Below, in pieces: positions 10,870-22,603 of a stretch of DNA of 64,000 bases. A model generated the notes under the pieces. That model had not been told where the DNA came from. It worked only from the letters and a program-made list of their open reading frames with translations, and did not search any database. Where the stretch lies: the NCBI GenBank assembly GCA_023213315.1, contig JAKCPI010002627.1, positions 1 through 64,000 of the forward strand, read 5' to 3'. Within the stretch, counting starts at the first letter, position 1. The number at the start of each line of letters is the position of its first letter. The position numbers were made by a program, and so were the translations under genes. The DNA is from Euborellia annulipes. Lineage: Eukaryota > Arthropoda > Insecta > Dermaptera > Anisolabididae.

Positions 10870-12973
10870 AGTAAATAAAATGATCGTTCAAGTGGCAGTA
10901 AAGCTTTTGCATGGCCGTAGAAGGTCGAAATAGAGCATTCAAAGCAAGTATAAAGGCTGGTCCTTATTGATAGCTGGATGGGGGTGGAAATGAAAAGAGG
11001 GAAAAATTTCCAACACATTTGAGCAAATCTTTTTTTTTTTTTTTAATACACCCTAAAGATTTTTTCTTTTTTATTAAAAATATATGAAAAGAAAGGAGAT
11101 GGATGAGTTGTGATGGGGAGAGAGGTTTCCCTTTTTTCCGGTAATTGTAAACCGATATCTGAGAAAGATCGAAACCCTTCCTTTCGGATCTTTATTTTTT
11201 TTGTTTAGTAAATAAATAAATTTCTATTTAATTCAACTTCAAATTCTTTCGTTCATTTCATTGAAATTTTGTTTTCTTGACACAGCATGGAAATAATTTT
11301 ATTTTATTTGTTTCTATGAATGTTGTTTGTTTCGTTAACTTCTCAAAATTCTTCTTAAACCTCAGATAGCTAAGTAGAAGTGAAAAAACTATTTTAAGCG
11401 TGTTTTTGTTTACTATATCGATGATTTGTTTAAGGGGGTTCAGGAGCGACGCCTAAACCTACTTAAAAAAAAAAAACTAGACTATTATAAGGAATTTTTC
11501 AATGCGGTTTTAAATGAATTAAATTCAAAAGAGATTATTGGGACATCGAGCTATAATTTTTTTAATGACTTATTAAAAAATTATCGTAATTAATTTTTTT
11601 GTTATCAAGCAAATACAAAAAAACAATCTGTCCCAATAATCTTTAATTTTTTTTTAATTTAAAAATGAATTTATTGTTATTATTAATCACATATTAATTA
11701 AGAAATTTTTAAAATAAGCTTAGATGATTTATTTAAAAATCAACTGTCAAATTAGTTCAGCATTCTTGCAATAGATGGCAGGCTAGTCTAACAGCTGATA
11801 TAGTATTAGCCTATATCTGGCCTATATTTATATATTTTTATGCTTTTATAAAAGATACATAATATATAATAACATTTATAAAGTATTTATTGTTAAAAAA
11901 TGAATGAAAATCAACCAAATGCATTAAATATTATTAGCTACCATTCTGACATCTCTTGGCAAATTTTTGAATTACTTGATTTTTTGGGCATACTTTTTAT
12001 GACACACAACGCCATCTTAGCGGGAAAAACATGCGTAACCACTTCGCCCCTGTTTCGCATTGTTCCTCACTGTACATAAATTAGCTTTACCCCCCCCCTC
12101 CCCTTAGAATCCAAATTTTTCCCCGGCCAGACAGAGGTCGTGTCGCGTATCTAATAAATCAAATTCAATAGGATTTAATTCCTTTTATTTTTTGCATGTC
12201 ATCTTTTTTTTTTTTTTTTTTTTAATTTCACGTATAGTAGACGCACGCACGTTCGTAATTCAATATTAGTAAACAGCCAGCCAGCCGGGCGGACGTTAAA
12301 TAGACGAGGAGGTCTTCAAGCTGGCCGGACGCCTTGTAGGATTTTTTTTTTTTTTTTAAGGGGAATTCTCAGTCACCTGGCCGAACAGCAGCTGCCCGGG
12401 CCCCTGAGCAACAAGTAGTAGTCACGGGCCTGTTGCTTGTTTGCTTCAAAAGCAAAGACCCTCTTTTTCGGAAAGTAGCGAGAGGCATTAGTAGACTATA
12501 TGACATCTTAAAAAAAAAAAGCCTAAAGAAAAGGAAGTGAGAGAGGGGGATCTATTGAATACAACCCCCCCCCCCCCGCCCCTCGTTCTCTTTCTTCAAA
12601 TCTTTATGCTCTATTCAAGACACTTCTTTTTTTTTTTACTCCTCCTCCCCCGATATTGAGATCAGATTGCACTAAACTACGAGAGATAGATAACCTGCTG
12701 AGATCGGATGTACTTGAAAAGGGAATGAGGGGGGAGATGAATTGAGGGGTGGGAGGGGGGGAGCTTTGTTATATTTTACAACTTCAAAATAATAATCCTC
12801 TGTTGTTTGTATATGTATTGGATGACTTTTATAGAACCAAAGTGTAATCTAATCTTATTCAATTGTCCTGTGGGATTAAAAACCAAAAAAAGATTTTTAT
12901 CAACGATAAAAACAAAGAATCAAGTTTAAAATTGGAATAAAAAAAAAAAAAATAAATATTGTGGTTTGTCGCC
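10870..12973. other. Long spacer without recognised genes
   Basis: Mostly A+T-rich. 11144-11172 repeats the block seen at 5537-5567. 11539-11600 is inverted relative to 54150-54200. 12085-12760 has C- and G-runs and a moderately G+C-rich patch (12270-12440), but no open frame, splice-supported exon or RNA was recognised. Confidence 0.5.
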
Positions 12974-12977
12974 TTAA

Positions 12978-14422
12978 GGTTGTTCGGACAGTACCTCGTA
13001 AGTCATAATAGAATAGAATTTTAATAAAATTAAAAATTTGAATGCCAAAATTCCTTATTATAATTTAGTCGTGATCTATCATAGTTTATAATTGGATTAA
13101 GTTAATAATTTAATTACCAAAAATAATAAATGAATGACTTTCGACTTGAGCAGTATTTCACGTAATATAGAACTGGCAACATTGCATTCATCAACTATCT
13201 ATTTTAAATCTTAAACGCCTTCAATTTTATTTCATTTAATATATTACAATGATTAGAGCAAATCAGTTTAAACACAATGGACGATTTGCGAGAAAAAATA
13301 TCGTAAAATTGAAAAAAAAATGTAACTGACAGCTAGAAAAGAGAATTATTTTATGCGACGTTGCCAGGTTGGTCTGACTCTCGAGACTTACTTATTTTTA
13401 AATATTGGCGACTGTCATTTTGGGGAATTTTTTGACTTTCTTGTTAAAATATCTTTAAAAGCCTTAGGCAGAAACTTTTGATTTTATTTTTAACGTATTC
13501 CTCGGAAGGGAATTGATAAAATGTAAGTTTTTTGTTTTTTTACCTATTGCAGAGGTGGCTATATAATTCGATATGTGTGCGTTTCGTCGATATTCCCCAT
13601 AGATTACATGTTAAATTTCAATTTTTTTTAAATTAATTACACGATAACCCTGGGTCAGATCTGCTTCAAAATTTTATTTTAAACGTATGTGATAGTGATT
13701 AATAACATATTAAAAAATCTGGTGTGACTGGCGACAGCACACAACTTTCTCTTACCTTCGGTAATCGAAAGTTGTGTACTGTGCTTGTCACACCAGATTT
13801 TTTGTGTCGACATGTATTTAGTTCCCGGCAGTAGGGAATATTTGAATTCAGATGTAAAATTTATAAGTATGGGAAAATATTTATATTTTGTTACCATGGC
13901 AACCATTTCTCCTATCTTTCCTATGAAATACAAGAGTAAAGTGTGCTTCAAACAATTTTGAGGGCAAAACGAGAATATACATTTGAAAGAGCATCTAAAA
14001 AATAATTGATTTTTGAATTTTAATCAAAATCGTTAGAGCGAATTTTGAGAAAATCGAAAAAAACTGAAAAAGTACATCAGTAAAGTACTAGTACTCTTTG
14101 GCCGATTTTGATTAAAAGCTTATTTTCCGGTCCCGGGAGGTATTTAACTTAAATATAAAATTTCATCCTCCTAGCTCAATTCCTTCATGCTTAAAATTGA
14201 ACACACACAGACACACACACAGACACACAGACACACAGACAGACAGACCATGTCGCGAAAATCACTTTTTTGGATTCAGGGGACCTCAAAACGTAAAGAT
14301 CCATCAAAATCTCGACATCGAATTTTTGACATGAAACCAATACTTTCTCTCTATATATATATAGTAAGAGAAAGTAAAAATTAGCTTTTAATCTAATAAA
14401 GTGCTTTAATGTCCGAACAACC
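12978..14422. mobile_element. TTAA-flanked MITE, split by family H
   Basis: Termini GGTTGTTCGGACAGTAC and ...ATGTCCGAACAACC, flanked by TTAA on both sides. Removing the family H insert (13718-14374) leaves about 790 bp that match the copies at 21812-22599 and 50379-51170 (which run in the opposite orientation). TTAA at both ends of all three suggests a piggyBac- or Kolobok-type target. No transposase. Confidence 0.88.
13718..14374 (+). repeat. Family H, full-length, nested in TTAA MITE
   Basis: Because intact MITE copies are present, the empty site can be read as ACATATTA followed by an A-run and TTAGC. The insert runs exactly from TCTGGTGTGACTGG to GTAAGAGAAAGT, bordered by A6 on the left and A5 on the right. 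Any duplication is hidden in the A-run. It carries the X-box-like palindrome at about 13891-13904 and a CA/CAGA repeat at 14202-14250. Confidence 0.92.
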
Positions 14423-14524
14423 TTAAAAAAAAATGTTGAAAATTCAAAATAAGAGCCGTTTTAGAGAACATTTTCTATTAAAATTTATTTTTCTCTCTAT
14501 CTCTAAAACTGTGCCTGAATAAAA

Positions 14525-14690
14525 TGATCGCAACACTTTTTCTCTCTATATATTTCATATATAGGGTAAGAGAAAGTAAAAATTTAACTGGTCGTACAGC
14601 ACACAACTTGAATGTGAATGGGACACAAAAGTGTGAGTGTTTAAAAAAAAAAAAAAGTATATTTTGATTTGCCTTCTTCATTTTGACGTA
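14525..14690 (+). repeat. Family H end and hairpin scrap plus SINE tail
   Basis: 14525-14577 is the family H right end (CTCTCTATATATTTCATATA then AGAGAAAGT). 14586-14612 is half a hairpin (ACTGGTCGTACAGCACACAAC). 14614-14655 resembles the 3' end of SINE family A (GAATGTGAATGGG...GTGTGAGTG then A-run). Confidence 0.65.
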
Positions 14691-14699
14691 GACGTTATA

Positions 14700-14745
14700 G
14701 GTTAAACGAGCGGAGCACTCTGAAAGCGGGTGGCGCAGCTAGTAT
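14700..14745 (+). mobile_element. Possible Helitron 3' end
   Basis: GCGGGTGGCGCAG followed by CTAG and T, the same terminal form as the end at 4987-4990. The 5' partner was not found and the hairpin is weak. Confidence 0.35.
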
Positions 14746-14910
14746 TGTAAAATATACACTCTAGCAACTGACGAAAGTAGAGAAAATAAAAAAAAAGGAA
14801 GATAATCTTAATGCTGATTTAAAAAAAAAAGCAAAGAGAAATTTTTTTATAAATATCTCATCACTTTTAGGCCTACGAATTTGCTTTGACAAAATAAAGT
14901 TTTTTTCTTT

Positions 14911-15764
14911 TTTACTTTCTCGTATAGAGAAAGTTATGTAATCGTAAAAAAATTCGACTTCGAGATTTTGATGTTTCTCCACGTTTTAGACCTCCCTGAG
15001 TCCAAAAAAAACATTTTTGGCATTATGTCTCTCTCTCTGTGTGTGTGTGTGTGTGTGTGTAAACACGATTGCTTAAAAACCAAAGCAGCTAGATCGATGA
15101 AATTTGGTATATGCTCCTTACACTAAAATTGTAGATTTCTATCAACTTTTGGAGTAAATACGTCACTTGGAAGTAGTACTTTACTTAAAAAGTTTTTTAA
15201 AAAATTTTGAAATTTTCAATTTTTTTTGTTATATTATGATAAAATACTCTATTTTAAAAAGTTTTATTCTTTGACATTTTTTCGAAAACTGAATAGTTTT
15301 GAAAATAATCAAAAGAAGAAATAGAAAATTTTCGTTAATTTTGATAAAAAATCAAAACAAAATCATACAGGTGTCATTAAAAAAAGGGTAAATATAAACA
15401 AATTCATTTGTTTCACAAATTCATTTGTTTATATTTGCCCTTTTTTTAATGACACCTGTATGATTTTGTTTTGATTTTTTATCAAAATTAACGAAAATTT
15501 TCTATTTCTTCTTTGATTATTTTCAAAACTATTCAGTTTTCGAAAAAATGTCAAAGAATAAAAACTTTTTAAAATAGAGTATTTTATCATAATATAACAA
15601 AAAAAATTGAAAATTTCAAAATTTTTAAAAAACTTTTTAAGTAAAGTACTACTTCCAAGTGACGTATTTACTCCAAAAGTTGATAGAAATCTACAATTTT
15701 AGTGTAAGGAGCATATGCCAAATTTCATCGATCTAGCTGCTTTGGTTTTTAAGCAATCGTGTTT
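14911..15764. repeat. Near-perfect long palindrome (foldback element)
   Basis: 15061-15402 and 15427-15764 are inverse complements with only scattered changes, separated by about 24 bases. The left arm is preceded by an ACTTTCTCGTATAGAGAAAGT palindromic end and a GT repeat (14911-15060). No protein. Confidence 0.88.
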
Positions 15765-16190
15765 ACACACACATCCAGACGTAATTCCAAAAGAACATAC
15801 GAGAAAGTCTCGGGGAAGTCAATCCCCATATTTTTGTTATATTATGATAAAATACTCTATTTTAAAAAGTTTTTATTCTTTGACATTTTTTTCGAAAAAA
15901 TGTCAAAGAATAAAAACTTTTTAAAATAGAGTATTTTATCATAATATAACAAAAAAATTGAAAATTTCAAAATTTTCGAAAAAACTTTTTAAGTAAAGTA
16001 CTACTTCCAAGTGACGTATTTACTCCAAAAGTTGATAGAAATCTACAATTTTAGTGTAAGGGGCATATACCAAATTTCATCGATCTAGCTGCTTTGGTTT
16101 TTTAAGCAATCGTGTTTACACACACACCCAGACGTAATTCCAAAAGAATATACGAGAAAGTCTCGGGGAAGTCATTCCCCATATTTTTTA
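15765..16190. repeat. Second, shorter palindrome with duplicated right arm
   Basis: 15836-15894 and 15895-15950 are complementary (TTATATTATGATAAAATACT and inverse). From there to 16190 the sequence repeats the right arm of the preceding palindrome (15590-15830), including ACGAGAAAGTCTCGGGGAAG. This looks like a fold-back or template-switch product. Confidence 0.8.
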
Positions 16191-17055
16191 ATATAAAAGG
16201 AAAATAAAATGATAAATAACTCCGCCCCTCCCCTCTCACCCGATGTTTTGATATTAATTTTAATTATTCTTGAATAATTTGTTTGTGATTTAAGACGAGT
16301 TAAACCCGAAATTACAGGTTAACGTTGAATTGGATGCTCTTTGATAGTGATACTAATTCTCTCTAATCCCTCGTGTAAAGCAAATTTTTTGCATTTGTAT
16401 AGGACGGATGGAGGTGGTGGTGGATGTATGTGCCAAACCCTCCTTCCCCCCACCCCTTAATGGCCGAGTCGCCTGGGGTTGTCCAAACCAACCAGTCCAA
16501 CAGGTTCCCTTTCGTTTTATAACATAATAATATAAATTTCTATAAAAAATAAATGTTTATGTCAACCATAGCTCAAGCGAATAAATAAATAAGATTTACT
16601 AAATGAATATAAAATATATGGCTTCGAGAAGTGCGAGTACTTAGCTAAAGAATACAATTTGAGTATCAGAGTTCTTTCCTTATTGAGTTATTTAATTTAA
16701 TCCACATTTTTGATATTTCAGTTGAAATTCATTCAAATGATTGTGAAAATGACGTCAAATTCAAGCTAAAGGGAATCGCCTCCTTTTAATGGCAATTTCG
16801 AGAAAAGCAATCAAACAGCCATTTAAAAGCAATAAAATCTCTTTCAGAGAAATTTACATAAACATTATGTTTTGATATTTTAACTGGAATCGATCTTCTT
16901 GAAATTTAAGATTTTTTCACAATAAATTAAATTAATTTCAAGTGAAATATCAAAAAATGGGAATTACTCAAAAACGAAAAAACTCTCGATACTCAAATTT
17001 TTTACTCAAGCCAAGTACCTAAGTCGCAAGTATTTCAAGAAATTTCAATCACATC
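16191..17055. other. Spacer, no gene recognised
   Basis: A C-rich patch at 16215-16240, a GGTGGTGGTGG stretch near 16412 and a C-rich patch at 16440-16460 stand out. 16670-17000 has inverted pairs such as AGTATCAGAG/ CTCGATACTC. No ORF, tRNA or terminal repeat could be assigned. Confidence 0.45.
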
Positions 17056-17190
17056 AGCCAAAGGGTACTAGTACTTTACTAATGTATTTTTTCAGTTGAT
17101 TTCGATTTTCTCAAAATTCGCTCTAACGATTTTGATTAAAATTCAAAAATTAATTATTTTTTAGATACTCGTTAATAAGTATATTAATAA
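17056..17190 (-). repeat. Family H body fragment
   Basis: GCCAAAGGGTACTAGTACTT to ATTATTTTTTAGATACTC matches the minus-strand family H body, such as 19806-19920. Both ends are missing. Confidence 0.75.
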
Positions 17191-18698
17191 AACTATACGT
17201 GAAAATAGTTTAAGTACACTTAGCGCTGCGGTTCAACCCCCTGGGGGGATTGATCTTCCAGGAAGCCCTGGCGATCATTGCTCTGAGGAGAGGGGCATTT
17301 ATCGCACTGATCTTCCGGTGTAATACTCATACTTAAAAAAATACTCGATATTTACTGAGTTTTCTTCCGATACCACATTCCTAGCCACAGAGGTTGTGAC
17401 GTCACCAGTCACTCGCACCAGGTTTCTTTACTACGCTACGACATCTCTATCCATATATATGGCAAAAATATGAAAGTTGAAATTTAATATATATATGACG
17501 GATTATAAAATAATAATTGTGAGATTTAATTATTCAATTTTTAATTTTAATTACCTATATCTATATTTTATTTTAATACATTTGTAAAAACGCGATTTGA
17601 ATCGAATAATTTTCTGAAAATTTTCAGTTAAACGCCTAAAATTCGAAAAAAAAAAAGTTTCACTTGCATCGTGGTTTCATAAAACCACACAATGATTTTA
17701 TTTAAAAAGAAATTTGTAAATTTGAATAGTGGAAGCCCCTAGGAGATAAATTATTCCATAATAACGTTAAAGAAATTGGAAATATGATATAATTAAATCG
17801 ATAAAAAGATTTTTATTTTTCTAACCTCCCCATTTAATGTCACAGGGGTTGGTCATAAAATAGAAAAACAAGGTCATATGGTTTTGTAAATAATATTCAT
17901 AACTTTGTATTTTATTGCAATGTTAAATGTATCATAAAGTGTCTCTGGTGTGTGTGTGTGTGTGTGTTGGCGCACACGAACACTCCATAACTTAGACGAC
18001 GACCCTCTAAACTCCGCCCTGCCCCTTGAAAACGACGATAATTTCATATCAAGAAGAAAACGGTTGAGATCCTGTCTGTCGTGTCACCCCTCTGTGGAAA
18101 CCCCAAAACGAACGCCCCCCCCCCAAAAAAAAAGAAAAAAAGGGCTGGCTGCCCACCCCTCCCCAAACCCCAACAAAAGAGCAACCGAACAACCCTCGAT
18201 CTAACGATGCCATTACAGAGCTTGTCAAATCAAATAATAAAATTATTACGGTTATTGATTTTAGATCATCTCTCTCTCTCTCAGGTAGATATTGCAATGC
18301 AAAGGGTCGTTCGTTTAACATAGAAATTGAAAAATTATAGGCTTAACGTTCTTTAAGTAATCGATCGATATTTATTTGTGGTTTATATTTTATAATAATA
18401 TAGCGCAGGGAAATATAGAAAGAGTGAATAGAAAGAGAGAGAAATGGAAAAATATTTGCTAAGAGATGTGGCAGTTGAGGTCTCGAGTAATTTTTTATAA
18501 CCAATCAATCAATCAACCATTAATAATAAATTTCTAACCTTACTTTTTACTATTTATTTGGATTTGATTGAAAAAAAAAACAAAACATAATGCAATTAGA
18601 TAGAAACTCTTGACCGTAGGCTCTAGTTGAAACCTTGTATTATCGCTAGGTGATCGGTTTTGAAATAATACACTTTCTAGATATTGAAACTACAAAAA
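17191..18698. other. Spacer with one inverted partner and simple repeats
   Basis: 17455-17600 is inverted relative to 24815-24975, which lies inside the CCCAG-ended element at 24390. A GT repeat sits at 17948-17967. A small patch (17985-18200) is less A+T-rich, but its overlapping short frames have no recognisable domain. Confidence 0.45.
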
Positions 18699-19346
18699 TC
18701 TGGTGTGACTGGTCGCACAGCACGCAACTTTCTCTTACCTTCGGTAATCGAAAGTTGTGTTCTGTGCTTGCCACGCCAGATTTTTCGTGTCGACATATAT
18801 TAGAATTTTTTTTTTTTTTTTTGAAAAACATTCACACAGTCTTTTCGGCAACTTACGCCATTTAAGACTTGACGATAACCGTTGTATTATATATATATTA
18901 GGGGTTCAGGCAATATTAGAAATTTTTTATTTTATTTATTTTAACATCACACTTTTTTCCCATTCACACTCACACTCACATACACATTCACACAGTCATT
19001 TCGGCAACTCAGGCCATTTAAGACTTAAACGATATCGTTATTGATGATAACCCATATTAGGTATCCAAATGGCTTAAATAAAATCATCGGACTGCCCGAG
19101 GTTCGAACCCGCGAAGTTTGGTATACGAGGTTACACTCTGACCCTCGCCGGCCCTATTAGAATTTAAAATGTAAAATTTATAAAGGAAAATATTTATATT
19201 TTGTTACCATGGCAACCATTTCTTCTATCTTTCCTATGAAGTTCAAGAGTAAAGTGGTCTTCAGAAGATTTCAAAATGAGAATATACATTTTAAAGAGCA
19301 TCTAAAAAATAATTTATTTTTGAATTTTAATCAAAATCATTGGAGT
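18699..19346 (+). repeat. Family H, 3'-truncated, split by SINEs
   Basis: The hairpin is at 18699-18783 and the body resumes after the inserts at about 19154, continuing to 19346. The right end is missing. TATTAGAATT flanks the inserted SINE block (18798-18807 and 19157-19166). Confidence 0.83.
18808..19155 (-). repeat. Two SINE family A copies, nested
   Basis: A T-run at 18808-18822 starts one minus-strand SINE whose 3' body runs to about 18910. A second tail and body (about 18916-19153) follows, complete to the B box (GGTTCGAACCC region at 19100-19112) and the tRNA-like head. The exact junction between the two is uncertain. Confidence 0.75.
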
Positions 19347-19507
19347 ATTGGAATCTAACAGTAATATCGTAATATATTTACAAAGTTTGCCATTAAAAAT
19401 TTGAAACATATCACCCAGTGATAATACAATGATGATAGAGTCTACGGTCAAGAGTAATTGCATTGACTTCCAAGAGTTTTTTTTTACTTTCTCTTACCCT
19501 ATTTTTT

Positions 19508-20200
19508 ACTTTCTCTTACCTATGTATATATGTAATATATATATAGAGAGAAAGTATTGGATTCATGTCAAAAATTCGATGTCGAGATTTTGATGGATCT
19601 TCACGTTTTGAGGTCCCCTGAATCCAAAAAAGTGGTTTTCGCGACATGGTCTGTCTGTGTGTGGGTGGGTGGGTGGGTGGGTGTGTGTGTGGTGTGTGGT
19701 GTGTGTGTTCAATTTTAAGCATGAAGGAATTGAGCTACGAGGTTGAAATTTGATATTTAAGTTAAACACCCCCGGGACCGGACAAAATAAGCTTTTAATC
19801 AAAATCGGCCAAAGAGTACTAGTACTTTACTGATGCACTTTTTCAGTTTTTTTCGATTTTCTCAAAATTTGCTCCAACGATTTTGTTTAAAATTCAAAAA
19901 TCAATTATTTTTTAGATGCTCTTTCAAATGTATATTCTCATTTTGCGCTTGAAATCGTTCTGAAGACCACTTTACTCTTGTACTTCATAGGGAAGATAGG
20001 AGAAATGGTTGCCATGGTAACAAAATATAAATATTTTCCCATGCTTATAAATTTTAACATCTGAATTCATATGTTCCGTACTGTCATGTCGGGAACTAAA
20101 TATATGTCGACACAAAAAATCTGGTGTGACAAGCACAGTACACAACTTTCGATTACCGAAGGTAAGAGAAAGTTGTGTGCTGTGCGCCAGTCACACCAGA
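19508..20200 (-). repeat. Family H, full-length copy
   Basis: Starts ACTTTCTCTTACCTATG and ends with the hairpin (20115-20200), inside T/A-runs. The GTTGCCATGGTAAC palindrome is at 20007-20020. The CA/CCCA tract at 19655-19708 has mutated to GGGT and GGTGT units. A second ACTTTCTCTTACC copy lies just outside, at 19486-19498. Confidence 0.92.
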
Positions 20201-20353
20201 TTTTTTTAAGGACCTTTAGACGTCGCTCCTGAACTCCCTTAACTCAAATATAAAAAATTTAAAATTTGACAGTTCGGTTCTTTATTCTTGCTCGAGCCGG
20301 TTGGTTTAACAAACAATCAAGAATAAATAATCGAAATATTAAATTTTAAATAC

Positions 20354-20890
20354 AGTGAGCATCAAAAATACTGGAACATTTTTGTTTCTTCTTCAGAAGA
20401 TTTTAAACATTTAATATGAAATATCTTATACATTTCTAAGTAAATTTAACACAAATCGATATCATTTTAATAAATAATTACAATTTAAATAAAACAAAGA
20501 CAAAAATGTCGAAATTTTTGTATTAACACCAAATTTCTAAAATTTTAAATTTAATCTTTCCATTTCAGTTTCTCTCTGTCTATTTTATTGGAAATTCTTA
20601 TAAAAACAAAATTTTGAATTAATATCCTACAAAACAACCAAACATACAACACAATTAAACCCAATCTTTTTTTACTTTTTATCGAGATTATGTTATTTGT
20701 GCCTCAAATTGAAAATCGTCATTTTTGTCTTTGTATTATTTAAATTGTAATTATTTATTAAAATGATATTGATATGTGTTAAATTTACTTAGAAATGTAG
20801 AAGTTATTTCATATTAAATGTTCCTTAAATTAAGGTAGATTAGAACAGCTCTGCTTAAGAAGAAACAAATTCGGAACATCAGAATAGTAT
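20354..20890. repeat. Degraded Tc1-like inverted-repeat element
   Basis: 20354 begins TACAGTGAGCATCAAAAAT, the look of a Tc1-type terminus after TA. 20395-20500 and 20725-20830 are inverted arms around a spacer of about 220 bp. The right terminus is not a clean match, so the boundaries are approximate and no transposase remains. Confidence 0.5.
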
Positions 20891-20907
20891 GTCTCTGGAC
20901 TTGACTT

Positions 20908-21276
20908 GAGACTGGGGTAATGGCAGTCACCTAAGGGAAAATATTTATTAGAATTAACACTTTAAATTTAATTAAACTTTACTAATGGCAAAAAAGTAAA
21001 AAATCTACTTTGACCGGAATTACGCCAACCCTGGGGGAATCGCAGTCAGTGGTGTCATTGGTTTTTATTGTCTATATAACAATCATTATGAGAGTTTTTT
21101 AATGATTAATCATTAAAGAATATATATTTTAGAAAAGTTTGAAAAAGCTGCATAGGTCTTGCTTTTCTTTTTGGCATATCTGTCCAAGTAATGCAACATA
21201 TGTTATCTACAATGCCGTATTAAAAGAGATATTGTACTGACCGCGATTATCCGTTGACTGTCATTACCCCAGTCTC
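20908..21276. mobile_element. Short MITE with ACTGGGGTAATGGCAGTCA ends
   Basis: The left end GAGACTGGGGTAATGGCAGTC and right end GACTGTCATTACCCCAGTCTC are inverted with one or two changes. About 370 bp, no coding capacity. I could not find a target duplication, so the outer limits may shift by a few bases. Confidence 0.7.
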
Positions 21277-21807
21277 CACGAAACATTCAAAGAATAGACA
21301 AGTATAGTAACTTTAGATGTATTATTATTAAGTAGGCCCCTATATATGAAAATTTAAAAAGACTCGGTTATAAATAAAGCGAGGGCCTAATTTATGCGAA
21401 GTTCCATAAAACAAAAGGGGGTCCAGGGGGGGGTTGCTTCTATGGCTAGACTCGATGTTAATGGCGCTGCTAGTTTCATTTAAATATCATCAAATGCCTG
21501 ATGATTAATATTAATAAATTTACTATTAGAATAATATTTTGATGTTTTGTTTACATATCCGACAACATCAGTAATTATGATAATAATTTTATAATGAAAT
21601 GAATAAATTAGATTACAAAAAAAGATAATAAAGTAGTAAAGGAGAAAAAGAAGCAACACAATAAACCGTTATGCTTAGCGGGTTGCGTTTTTTTAGATTG
21701 CAGGATGCACCAGAAACTAAAAAGCAAATTTTATAGAGGAAATCATAGAAAGGCCAGTGAATGATCGCTATTAAGACTTTTTATTTATTGCGCTAGGAGG
21801 TTGAAAT
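21277..21807. other. Spacer with possible Helitron 3' end
   Basis: GGGGGTCCAGGGGGGGG (21417-21434) followed by GGCGCTGCTAGT (21464-21474) resembles the Helitron-like terminus at 4950-4991, but the hairpin is decayed. 21770-21807 is a family H body scrap (GCGCTAGGAGGTTGAAATTT), the target of the next MITE. Confidence 0.4.
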
Positions 21808-21811
21808 TTAA

Positions 21812-22599
21812 GGTTGTTCGGACATTAAAGCACTTTATTAGATTAAAAGCTAATTTTTTAATATGTTATTAATCACTATCACATACGTATAAAATAAAAT
21901 TTTGAAGCAGATCTGACCCAGGGTTATCGTGTAATTAATTTTTAAAAAATTGAAATTTAACATGTAGCCTATGGGGAATAACGACGAAACGCACACATAT
22001 CGAATTATATAGCCACCTCTGCATTAGATACAAAAACAAAAAACTTACATTTTATCAATTCACTTCCGAGGAATACGTTAAAAATAAAATCAAAAGTTTC
22101 TGCCGAACGCTTTTAAAGATATTTTAACAAGAAAGTCAAAAAATTCCCCAAAATGACAGTCGCCAATATTTAAAAATAAGGAAGCATCGAAAGTCAGACC
22201 AGCCTGGCAACGTCGCATAAAATAATTGTCTTTTCTCGATGTCAGTTACATTTTTTTTTCCATTTTACGATATTTTTTCTCGCAAATCGTCCATTGTGTT
22301 TAAACTGATTTGCATTAAACATTGTAATATATTAAATAAAATAAAATTTAAGGCGTTTAAGATTTAAAATAGATAGTTGATGAATGCAATGTTGCCAGTT
22401 CTATATTACGTGAAATACTGCTCAAGTCAAAAGTCATTCATTTATTATTTTTGGTAATTAAATTATTAACTTAATCCAATTATAAACTATGATAGGTCAC
22501 GACTAAATTATAATAAGGAATTTTGGCATTCAAATTTTTAATTTTATTTAAAAAAAATTTAGATTCTATTATGACTTACGATGTACTATCCGAACAACC
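21812..22599. mobile_element. TTAA-flanked MITE, uninterrupted copy
   Basis: Ends GGTTGTTCGGACATTAAAGC and ...GTACTATCCGAACAACC, with TTAA at 21808-21811 and 22600-22603. 788 bp. Matches 50379-51170 nearly base for base and gives the empty site for the family H copy at 13718. Confidence 0.9.
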
Positions 22600-22603
22600 T
22601 TAA

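Noticed and set aside
13679..13951. Recurrent 60- to 115-codon frames with CVCVCV, THTHT or MSHQIF-type text across family H copies
   Set aside because: The same peptide appears wherever family H occurs, broken by indels and reading through the hairpin and CA tract. There is no sign of purifying selection.
13718..14374. Calling family H a true IS200/IS605-type element
   Set aside because: Only the two-hairpin layout is similar. There is no encoded Y1 transposase or TnpB/Fanzor-like protein in any copy here.
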